Assembly (NCBI GenBank): GCA_020048595.1
Contig: JAIFMH010000258.1
Span: 1 to 14,493, forward strand
Reading direction: 5' to 3'
From: Bacteroidota bacterium
Lineage (GTDB): Bacteria; Bacteroidota; Bacteroidia; Bacteroidales; UBA4417
Length of the DNA: 14,493 bases
In this document: positions 7,378 through 14,233 of the stretch, piece by piece
How the letters are laid out: each line of letters starts with the position of its first letter
Position numbering within the stretch: position 1 is the first letter of the stretch
Notes under the pieces: model-generated
The model's input: only the letters and a program-made list of their open reading frames with translations
The model's database searches: none
What the model was told of the DNA's origin: nothing
Made by a program: the position numbers and the translations under genes

Positions 7378-8991
7378 CTACTTCACTTTTCTAAAATAGG
7401 GCAACCTTTCCAACGGCACAGAAATCTCTATGGTTTTTCCACCTTCATACTTCACTCCATCCTCAGCCTGCCATTTTCCGATTGGCAAAACAACCTTACG
7501 TGAGCGGACACTTTTTTCTACTACCGGAGCTACAATAATGTCGTTGCCCAACACAAACTGATCTTTAATCTTTTCATAACCGTAACCTGGGAATGCCAAT
7601 TCCATAGGTTTTACAATTGGCTCACCCGTTTTTGAAGCAGCTTTTGCTAAATCGAGAATATGCGCACCAAACTCTTCATGAAGTTTCGACATCTTTAAAC
7701 AAATAGCGGCATTTTTATTAGATAATACTCTCCATGGAGCAACAGAAAACTGCATCATTGGCATTAATGCATGAACTTGCGTTGAACGAACAACCAACTC
7801 TTCATCAATAACAGCACCATTTAGAAAGGATTGATATTCGCCGCCACCAATCATATCGGGACAAGTGTAAGCGTAACCCATCACGCTTTGAGACATTTGA
7901 TCAGGAATAAGTTTTATTAAATCTGTCCATTTGTGAGTTTTATCTCTTAAACGTTGAGCCAAAGGCAACCCTGCCATTTTCCATGCGGCGCGATATTCAT
8001 TTAACGGATAGCTCAATCCCAACTCAGCAAAATAGTTAGTGTGATCATTTGGTATTTTAGCGTTATATGAAATCACATCGTCTGTATAAAAACGAGCATC
8101 ACCGGCATCGAATTTAAATCCATCAACGCCATATTCATTAACTAAATGATCGAGTCTATCTTTAAACCATTGTTGTGCTTTGGGGTTACTTAAATCAATG
8201 CATGCACTGGCGCCATTCCACCAACGAATTATTGCTGCTTTATTTTTGGTATCTGCCCAAAGAACTTCTTGTGTTTTGTCTTTATCGAGAATGAGTAAAC
8301 GTTGTTTTTGCAATGCTCTAAAAATCTCAGAGTCGGCACTAACAAATGGGCAAATCCATAACATTACTTTAAAACCCATAGCATGTAGTTTTTGCATCAT
8401 TCCTTTGGGATCTTTAAAGCGTCTTGGCGAGAATTCCCAAATACCATAGTTTTCCTGCCAGTTGTCATCAATCATTAATACACCCGGAGAGTAACCTTTA
8501 TCAAGAATACTCTGAGCATACTTTAGAATATCTACTTCATTTTGATTGTACATCAACTCAATCCATGTATTGTATTGAGGATGAGTAAACAATAATGGAT
8601 CAGGAATTTTGCCATTCGAAGGGAAAAAGTTTTTCGCTACATGTTCAAAAGCTGTTCTTAAATTAGTTCCAGCACTTCCATTAAGAATTTCACCATCTCT
8701 AACAGTAACTGTTATTTTACCATTATTAAATTCGTATTTGATCGGCTGTTCACTCCAAACATAACGCCCCTTGCTTGATAGCAATAATGGTTGCGCCTGG
8801 TTACCTTTGTTGTCTCCCCACATATCGAAAGAAAAAACAGTGGTAGCATCGTATGGAGTTTGATGACCAAGAGAAGAAATTCCAGCCCACCAATATTCTC
8901 CTGGGTTTATTACAATTTCCAGGTTTTTATTTTGTCCAAAAACTGTAAGTCCCTGAAGCAGAACAAAAAGAATAATGAAATTTTTTTTCAT
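7378..8991 (-). CDS. Secreted GH31 family glycosidase
   Basis: This 537-residue protein has a signal peptide (MKKNFIILFVLLQGLTVFGQ). A short N-terminal beta domain (about 21-130) is followed by a GH31 barrel: GVLMIDDNWQENYGIWEF (170-187), the AMGFKVMLWICPFVS block (204-218), and the nucleophile motif YGVDGFKFDAGD (287-298) with D295. The acid/base is probably D364 in KLIPDQMS, at the place of the WSGD motif of ordinary GH31 enzymes; D379 in CPDMIGGGE matches the conserved DIGG turn. A proximal C-terminal beta domain (about 465-537) carries GNDIIVAPVVEKSVRSRKV. It would hydrolyse an alpha-linked sugar; the divergent active site suggests a less common specificity such as alpha-galactoside or alpha-xyloside. 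GGGA-like purines (AGAGGGAAATCAA) precede the ATG. It lies between the decayed creatininase gene (83 bases) and the enolase-type gene, likely in one transcript. Confidence 0.92.
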   Translation of the reverse strand: MKKNFIILFVLLQGLTVFGQNKNLEIVINPGEYWWAGISSLGHQTPYDATTVFSFDMWGDNKGNQAQPLLLSSKGRYVWSEQPIKYEFNNGKITVTVRDGEILNGSAGTNLRTAFEHVAKNFFPSNGKIPDPLLFTHPQYNTWIELMYNQNEVDILKYAQSILDKGYSPGVLMIDDNWQENYGIWEFSPRRFKDPKGMMQKLHAMGFKVMLWICPFVSADSEIFRALQKQRLLILDKDKTQEVLWADTKNKAAIIRWWNGASACIDLSNPKAQQWFKDRLDHLVNEYGVDGFKFDAGDARFYTDDVISYNAKIPNDHTNYFAELGLSYPLNEYRAAWKMAGLPLAQRLRDKTHKWTDLIKLIPDQMSQSVMGYAYTCPDMIGGGEYQSFLNGAVIDEELVVRSTQVHALMPMMQFSVAPWRVLSNKNAAICLKMSKLHEEFGAHILDLAKAASKTGEPIVKPMELAFPGYGYEKIKDQFVLGNDIIVAPVVEKSVRSRKVVLPIGKWQAEDGVKYEGGKTIEISVPLERLPYFRKVK

Positions 8992-9074
8992 TTGATTTCC
9001 CTCTTATTGATTTGAAAAATTATTTTTTTAACATCACACGGTCAAGTTTGTAAGTCTTGAAATTATAAATGCCC

Positions 9075-9978
9075 TCACTTTGTTTCGCTGCTGTTAATGC
9101 AACTCTCAATAAATTTAATTCCATTTTCCAGAATGCTTTTTCTAACTTCCTTAGCAATTGAGTCCCACGCATGTCTTGGACTTAGTTCATCCGGTATTAC
9201 CGGACTCGTATGCCACATTCCATATTCTGCGGCTTTTTAAATCTCCTACAGGGATTTCATGTAAGTCAATTAAATCGGTATGAAATGCCATTAGGAAATG
9301 GGTTTCACGTATTCCAGCATGAGCGCCGGCATTTAAATATGGTTCGTGTTCTTGATCGGGCATATAGGTATTGAAACGATTTGGAAATACAGAAAACACT
9401 TTAAAATCTTTGATGCTCCATTCTTTTGCAATTTCTTCCAAAGTTTCATTTTGTCCTTTACCGCCATGACAGTTCAATAAAAATGCATATTTGAAACCGG
9501 TATCTTTCACTGCGGTTAGTCTTGCTTCAACAGCATCACGTACAAATGGAGGACCGCTTCTATGATACTCCCCTCTTACTGGTAAACAGGGGAAATCCAT
9601 TCCATATAATTTTGTTGTATCTGGAAGTCCGAACTGTGCAAGAAACTCTGGTTTTCTCCATTCTTCCATCCCTACAGATAAAGTTCTGAAATAAACTCCA
9701 TTAAAATGTATCGCCATCAATCTGGAAAATTCCTCTGCAATTATTGCTTCTGTAGCTAAAGGCAATTGATATGAATGCCATTCAAAAACTGGTGATACAG
9801 GAATAAAAACCATACTGCTTTTTGAAACGACATCCATTATTTGTTTAGGTCGTAGTTCTTCAATAAGATAATTTTTTGATCCTGCTTCTACGGATTTTTA
9901 TGCATAAAGATTAGCACTGATTAAAATAACGAGGAGAAATCACACAATTTTGATAAAAGTTTTTTTGTTGTTTTTCAC
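9075..9978 (-). pseudogene. Creatininase-family protein, inactivated by two stops and a frameshift
   Basis: A full-length secreted creatininase-family gene can be rebuilt from three lesions. From a GTG at 9978 the frame reads a basic start and hydrophobic signal peptide, broken by TGA (9940-9942, codon 13) and TAA (9898-9900, codon 27, where CAA would give the usual YA-Q cleavage site). It continues through YLIEELRPKQIMDVV and an intact core with FEWHSYQLPLATE, LLNCHGGKGQNET and AGAHAGIRETHFLMAFHTDL, holding the metal-ligand positions of the family. At 9234-9238 a run of five A (minus strand) throws the frame into an early stop at 9187. Reading with four A restores AAEYGMWHTSPVIPDELSPR and a natural end at 9075, giving about 300 residues. 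An internal ATG at 9837 keeps a 216-residue open frame, which would lack the signal and the true C-terminus. Family members hydrolyse amide bonds (creatinine, formamides); their role in sugar loci is unclear. Confidence 0.85.
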
Positions 9979-10032
9979 ATTATGATTGTTTGTAATTAAG
10001 TTAAAATAAAATTTGAAATCCTTTTTGTATTT

Positions 10033-10042
10033 CAAACGCTTG
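10033..10042. promoter_or_regulatory. LacI-like palindrome upstream of the creatininase-GH31-enolase unit
   Basis: CAAACGCTTG fits the same CAANCGNTTG pattern as the operators at 5582 and 5818 and lies 55 bases ahead of the creatininase pseudogene start. On the minus strand it reads CAAGCGTTTG and overlaps TTGAAA, a passable -35 element, with an A+T-rich stretch about 17 bases further on. A ten-base site is weak evidence alone; position and resemblance to the other two sites make it plausible. Confidence 0.35.
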
Positions 10043-10050
10043 TTTTTGTC

Positions 10051-10072
10051 GTCACGGTTGAACCGTGACAGC
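10051..10072. repeat. Palindromic intergenic repeat, copy 1
   Basis: GTCACGGTTGAACCGTGAC is a 19-base perfect inverted repeat (9+1+9), followed by AGC. As RNA it would fold as a 7-base stem with a 5-base loop. It shares GTCACGGT...ACCGTGACAGC with the copies at 12430 and 14197, in the same orientation, and lies between two minus-strand genes. Confidence 0.85.
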
Positions 10073-10124
10073 ATTTAGACTTTCAAATGTATGTGTCCAT
10101 TTATCTTTTAACAAGTAACTTTGT

Positions 10125-10158
10125 TGTTGTCAATGTCCTGACGTGTCAGCTTTTAAAA
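10125..10158. repeat. Degenerate palindromic repeat, copy 4, overlapping the end of a gene
   Basis: These 34 bases match the region around copy 2 (12428-12461) at 29 positions without gaps, including the flanking TGTTGTCA and CAGCTTTTAAAA. The five substitutions spoil most of the hairpin, leaving CTGAC-GT-GTCAG (10138-10149). The repeat encodes the last eight residues (LKADTSGH) and the TGA stop of the 10130-10930 gene. Confidence 0.7.
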
Positions 10159-10930
10159 CTTTTTCAAATGCCCGCAGCAATTGGCTCTTATACAACTTAC
10201 AAGCAGGTCCTTTACCCTGAGGCACATAATTAATATCATTGGCTAAAATGAATTTGTCTATTTCAAAACCATCTTCGCGCATACTAAACTGAATATCATG
10301 AATTCCAGCTTTGGGAATATCCAGAAATATTTGTTTTGGAACACCACAGTGTTCTTTTTCTGTACGCTGTTTGCTTTCCCATGTCCAGGAGTTTTTTCCT
10401 TCGCACCACTGCATGCGTTTTCCATTTTCTGGCCAGGCCCCATCTAAACCAACATGCACGCCATTGTCTTCACTTCCGGTACTAAAAATTCTTACCCACA
10501 CATAATAACGACCGGATTTGTTGATCTTTACTTTGTAATGCAGCACAGCCACTTTGCCTGGCAGATCTGTAAAGTTTACCAATTTAAAAGTTTCTTCATT
10601 CGCCTCCTCAAACTTGTAGAGCTTGCAGCTATGAGTAGTTCTTGTATCGGGTAATATTTCTATGTAAGCATTTCCGCTGGCTCCGTCAATATGCTCTCCA
10701 TCGGGGTCGGGCTTCACTTCAGGAACCTTCCCCTTACTTGTTATAAACCACTGCCGTATTTCTGTGTTGGTTTGTTTGTAAAAATGTTCACCTTCAACGG
10801 CTACTATTCCGTTCTCTTCGTTAAAAACCACTTCGGCATTTACAATTGGTTTTGCTTGTTCAATAAGTTGTGCTTTAAGTCCAACAACAGAGAACAGTAA
10901 CACCAAGATTACAACAATTAGTTTTTTCAT
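10130..10930 (-). CDS. Small secreted carbohydrate-binding-like beta-sandwich protein
   Basis: This 266-residue protein has a clear signal peptide (MKKLIVVILVLLFSVVGLKAQ) and no recognisable catalytic domain. The sequence is a malectin/GH115 C-terminal-like beta-sandwich: GIVAVEGEHFYKQ (41-53) at the start, GRYYVWVRIFSTGSEDNGVH (140-159), LDGAWPENGKRMQWCEGKN (162-180), WTWESKQRT (182-190), and the closing GIHDIQFSMREDGFEIDKFI (209-228). Conserved Trp, Tyr and Asp positions suggest carbohydrate contact and perhaps calcium. This module is usually joined to an enzyme; here it stands alone, probably as an accessory or surface glycan-binding protein. The last eight codons and the stop lie in a degenerate intergenic repeat, so the original C-terminus may have been replaced. 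It follows the GH43 gene by 145 bases. Function by similarity only. Confidence 0.75.
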   Translation of the reverse strand: MKKLIVVILVLLFSVVGLKAQLIEQAKPIVNAEVVFNEENGIVAVEGEHFYKQTNTEIRQWFITSKGKVPEVKPDPDGEHIDGASGNAYIEILPDTRTTHSCKLYKFEEANEETFKLVNFTDLPGKVAVLHYKVKINKSGRYYVWVRIFSTGSEDNGVHVGLDGAWPENGKRMQWCEGKNSWTWESKQRTEKEHCGVPKQIFLDIPKAGIHDIQFSMREDGFEIDKFILANDINYVPQGKGPACKLYKSQLLRAFEKVLKADTSGH

Positions 10931-11075
10931 TTTCTATTCTTGTTTTGTTAAAGGGTAAATTACTCAATTATTCGCCACGAATTAGAGTAACGAAGCAACT
11001 CTCAGATATTTTTATCCAGTATTGGTATCCAAAATTTCGATACTTAATCCATTCTAAGTCTTCATCATCCAAAGA

Positions 11076-12416
11076 TCATTCAAAACTGATAAAATCAACT
11101 TCGAACTGATCGGAACTTCTTGCTATAAAATACAAGTGGTTCAAACCTGACACAAAATTATTTAATCTGAAAGTGGCACTATTCCAGTCAGCCGATTTCT
11201 CCAATTCCCCTTTTGCAATAACCTTTCCATTCAAGCTATTCAGTCTTATTTCAAATTTTCCGCCACTGGCTGCTCTGGCATTAACAGCAACATTTTTGAG
11301 TTTTAATTTTCCAAAATCTACGCTGTTGTAGTTCACCCATGCATTAGTTTTATTAAAAATAACTTTCCAGCCCTTTTTATAATTGAGCGTATCTAAATAT
11401 TCAACCGAAGCCCCATCCTCCGATTTCGAGCTATATCTATCTATTTGTATCCTATTCACAGCATTTGTAATACCCACACCACGCCAGGTAGGAATGACTT
11501 CGCGGATTGTTCCATCTTCATTAAAGAATAAGCTATCAGCTTTAGCTGATCGGTTTTTATCAAACTTTGGAGAATAATCGTTATGATGATAGAATAAATA
11601 CCACTGATCTTTGTAATTCACTATCGATTGATGATTTGTCCAGCATCGGTTCGGAGACTCCTTCATTATAAGTCCCTTATACTCAAAAGGCCCCATCGGA
11701 TGATCTCCCATTCCATAAACAAGCTGCTCTGTTTTATCATTTACAAATGGATAAGTTAAATAGTACTTACCATTACGTTCAAAAACAAATGGCCCTTCCT
11801 TAAATTTATTTGTAGGAGTTTCAATAATCTTTGGGTCTGTCTCCAGTTCTAAAAGGTTTTCTTTTAGTTTACTTACATAGATTTGTTTATTGTGTGCCCA
11901 ATAAATATAAGCTTGATTGTCTTTGTCTAGTAATACGTTTGGATCAATTCCTCTGATTTCAGGAATATAGTTCTTCTCTGGGATAAAAGGTCCGAAGGGA
12001 GAAGTTGATGTAGCGACACCAATTCTTCGTACACGGTTAATAGCCGAGTCTTGTGCAATTGCAGGAAAATAAAAATAGTATTTCGAATTTTTGCAAATAC
12101 AATCTGGTGCCCACATACTATAAGTAGTAGAATCGACCCATGGCACATCCCTTTGAGTCAGTATAACACCATGATCTTCCCAGTCCGTTAAGTTCTCTGA
12201 AGTATAAACATGATAATCTGCCATGCAGAAACCAATATAACCTTGTCCTTTGCCGCAAGGAATATCGTGAGATGGATATAAAAAAATCTTGCCATTAAAA
12301 ACACGCGCTGTTGGATCTGCAGTGAACTGACTGTTGATTAATGGGTTTTGTGCATGACAGATTTGACTCTGAATAAAACATACAGCTAAAAATGCGAATG
12401 ATCTTATGTTTTTCAT
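11076..12416 (-). CDS. Secreted GH43 family glycosidase with C-terminal CBM6-like domain
   Basis: This 446-residue protein has a signal peptide ending CHAQ (residue 23). A five-bladed beta-propeller of GH43 type covers about 25-325 with all three expected carboxylates: D34 in FTADPTARVFNGKIFLYPSH (base), D158 in IRGIDPNVLLD (pKa modulator) and E207 in FKEGPFVFERNGKYYLTY (acid). The motif MWAPDCICKNSKYYFYFPA (101-119) is typical of GH43 enzymes of the arabinofuranosidase/beta-xylosidase kind. Residues about 335-446 form a CBM6-like beta-sandwich (WVNYNSVDFG, KFEIRLNS, GLNHLYFIA, DFISFE). It would remove arabinose, xylose or galactose from a polymer outside the cell or in the periplasm. A palindromic repeat lies just upstream of the start. 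Family secure, sugar specificity open. Confidence 0.93.
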   Translation of the reverse strand: MKNIRSFAFLAVCFIQSQICHAQNPLINSQFTADPTARVFNGKIFLYPSHDIPCGKGQGYIGFCMADYHVYTSENLTDWEDHGVILTQRDVPWVDSTTYSMWAPDCICKNSKYYFYFPAIAQDSAINRVRRIGVATSTSPFGPFIPEKNYIPEIRGIDPNVLLDKDNQAYIYWAHNKQIYVSKLKENLLELETDPKIIETPTNKFKEGPFVFERNGKYYLTYPFVNDKTEQLVYGMGDHPMGPFEYKGLIMKESPNRCWTNHQSIVNYKDQWYLFYHHNDYSPKFDKNRSAKADSLFFNEDGTIREVIPTWRGVGITNAVNRIQIDRYSSKSEDGASVEYLDTLNYKKGWKVIFNKTNAWVNYNSVDFGKLKLKNVAVNARAASGGKFEIRLNSLNGKVIAKGELEKSADWNSATFRLNNFVSGLNHLYFIARSSDQFEVDFISFE

Positions 12417-12429
12417 TTTTTATCCATTT

Positions 12430-12461
12430 GTTGTCACGGTCCTACCGTGACAGCTTTTAAA
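12430..12461. repeat. Palindromic intergenic repeat, copy 2
   Basis: GTCACGGT-CCT-ACCGTGAC (12433-12451) is a perfect 8-base inverted repeat around a 3-base centre. A G-U pair and a G-C pair extend it in RNA to GTTGTCACGGT...ACCGTGACAGC. It is followed on the plus strand by TTTTAAAATAAAA. It lies between the stop of the membrane glycosyltransferase gene (69 bases) and the start of the GH43 gene (17 bases). Confidence 0.85.
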
Positions 12462-12520
12462 ATAAAATGCTTTTCTAATTCGCAAAAGGAATAGTTGTTT
12501 CAGTGCAGTGTTTTTCATAA

Positions 12521-14068
12521 CTATATAAAATTCTTGAGTCGAGGCCACATTTGTTCTAGAGTGACTTTGGGTTTCTTACACAAATAAATTGCTGTATCAT
12601 AGGCATACGACTGTTTAAAGTACGCTACACGTTCTACGCTATCAAAGAACTGTCCAAGGAAATTCGCATCGTATCCAACTGCAAGAACCACTTCTCCGGA
12701 ATAATTCTTTGTACCCCACATCCAGTAGTTGTTCCGTGGACATATTGCATTTGGTAATCCGACTTTCGGCCCAAAGTGATCTATTGCACCCGCTATTCCA
12801 TACCACGAAGCGAGAACTGCACATTTATCCTTTTCATTTTGAGGTAATACTCTGTATGCATTTCCAGTTGCAGTAACTAGTTCTTCCCAACCAAATCGAT
12901 AAACAAAATGGAGTGGCAAAACATCACCTTCTCCTTTTTCCATTCTAATCATATTCCAGAGACCGAGAGTTTTAGAATACGATACAAATTGTTTTACCGG
13001 AAGAACAGGAACTGCAAGAGGCATGAGTATCGTACCGGAAACCATTAGTATTAACACTATACCCCATTTAGGCCATCTTGCATGGAATCTCTGTAAAATT
13101 TTTTCAGCCACCACTGCACCAGAACTTAGCAAGAGAGGAAAAATGGGCAGGACATAGTAGGGCTTTGAGTTCTGGATCATGTAGACCAAGAGGAATACAA
13201 TTGCTGTCCACCCGAGGAATCGAAACTCCTTAGTATGTTTGCTGAAAATGAGGTAACCCAGACCGGAAAGCCATAGTGGAAGAGTGAGAGGATTGAGGCT
13301 AATCGTTAATTGCATTAAAAAAGAAAAGGGTGACAGAGAGAGATTTTTAAACTCTGTCGCATTGTGCATAAATTCAAGTGTCGGCCAACCTTGATGTATT
13401 TGCCACATAATATGAGGCAGAAATATAAAAAAACTAATGATGCCACTAAAATACATCCATGGCGATCTCAACACTTTCCATTGCTTCGTAATTAGAAGAG
13501 AACAAAACAACGAAAATCCAAGCACGAGAAACGTATATTTATTCAGGAGTCCCAGTCCTAACAGAATACCCAGAATGATCCACTTTAATGGAGAAGGTGT
13601 TTCCACAGTTTTCAAGAACATAATGATATATAGAGTACATAACATAATGTCGACTGGATTCATTGAGAAGAAACTACTCATTGCAGGAAATGCTATTGCA
13701 AAGAATATCGATATTGCTGCAAGAGATTGGGAAAATTTACCACCTCCCAAAACTTTAGCGATTTGTGCTGAAAGTATTACTGTGATGGCGCCAGAAAGTC
13801 CCGACATAAATCGTAGACTAAACATTGTCTCACCGAATATCCGTGTGCTTAAAAAGGTCAAAAGTGCGACTAGAGGAGGATGATCAACATAACCCCAAGC
13901 TAGATGCTTGCTGCAAGCGAAGTAATAAAGTTCATCACCGAAAAATCCATATTGCCCGGCTGTAATAAGAGTCATGATAAGAAAACATAGCGCCGTAATA
14001 ATTGGAATATTAATAAGTCCCCAAGAATACTTCCAAATTCTTTTATTATTGATTTCACTAAAAAACAT
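12521..14068 (-). CDS. Polytopic membrane glycosyltransferase, PMT/ArnT type (GT39/GT83-like)
   Basis: This 515-residue integral membrane protein has roughly 11-12 hydrophobic segments (for example about 18-37, 88-107, 115-135, 162-178, 204-222, 250-270, 284-300, 303-321, 336-356). The first outer loop carries the acidic motif FFGDELYYFACSKHLAWGY (42-60, D45/E46) and VDHPPL (61-66), as in the PMT_2/ArnT family, which moves a sugar from a polyprenyl-phosphate donor to lipid or protein acceptors. The C-terminal third (about 357-515) is a soluble domain with few recognisable motifs. AAGG lies 8 bases before the ATG. An anabolic cell-envelope enzyme is unexpected between glycosidases: it may modify the cell surface, glycosylate exported proteins, or simply lie in a separate transcription unit. 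The acceptor is unknown. Confidence 0.9.
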   Translation of the reverse strand: MFFSEINNKRIWKYSWGLINIPIITALCFLIMTLITAGQYGFFGDELYYFACSKHLAWGYVDHPPLVALLTFLSTRIFGETMFSLRFMSGLSGAITVILSAQIAKVLGGGKFSQSLAAISIFFAIAFPAMSSFFSMNPVDIMLCTLYIIMFLKTVETPSPLKWIILGILLGLGLLNKYTFLVLGFSLFCSLLITKQWKVLRSPWMYFSGIISFFIFLPHIMWQIHQGWPTLEFMHNATEFKNLSLSPFSFLMQLTISLNPLTLPLWLSGLGYLIFSKHTKEFRFLGWTAIVFLLVYMIQNSKPYYVLPIFPLLLSSGAVVAEKILQRFHARWPKWGIVLILMVSGTILMPLAVPVLPVKQFVSYSKTLGLWNMIRMEKGEGDVLPLHFVYRFGWEELVTATGNAYRVLPQNEKDKCAVLASWYGIAGAIDHFGPKVGLPNAICPRNNYWMWGTKNYSGEVVLAVGYDANFLGQFFDSVERVAYFKQSYAYDTAIYLCKKPKVTLEQMWPRLKNFI

Positions 14069-14196
14069 TAGCTTACCTTAATGTTCAAGCCGAATTTTTG
14101 ATATGATTGCGTGATATACAATCCTATAAATATGCAAACGGTATAACCACTACTTATCCATCATATGAACAGCACCAGCAAAAGAAAAAATTCTCT

Positions 14197-14221
14197 GCTG
14201 TCACGGTCCAACCGTGACAGC
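14197..14221. repeat. Palindromic intergenic repeat, copy 3 (best-formed, possible terminator)
   Basis: GCTGTCACGGT-CCA-ACCGTGACAGC is a perfect 11-base inverted repeat around a 3-base centre. It lies 13 bases after the stop of the GH2 gene in the transcribed direction. On the minus strand the stem is followed by AGAGAATTTTTTCTTTT, so this copy could also end GH2 transcription. Confidence 0.85.
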
Positions 14222-14233
14222 TTTCAACCTCTC

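Noticed and set aside
9036..9056. CACACGGTCAAG as a fifth degenerate repeat copy
   Set aside because: The match is limited to about one arm and no inverted partner can be found; too weak to claim.
9230..9245. Slippery heptamer TTTAAAA in the creatininase gene, suggesting programmed -1 frameshifting
   Set aside because: The heptamer is in the right register for -1 slippage, but the frame that restores the conserved C-terminus is +1; the -1 frame soon hits a stop. Combined with two upstream stops, decay or error is the better explanation.
9940..9942. TGA read as Trp or Sec (recoded genetic code)
   Set aside because: TGA serves as the normal stop of other genes in the window (for example at 10130 and 5990), and a TAA also interrupts the same signal peptide.
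10033..10158. The clustered repeats as a CRISPR array
   Set aside because: Copies are few, dispersed over 4 kb between genes, of variable centre, and have no regular spacers; no cas genes are present.
13437..13883. 148-residue plus-strand open frame
   Set aside because: It is antisense to transmembrane segments of the membrane glycosyltransferase and shows no family features.
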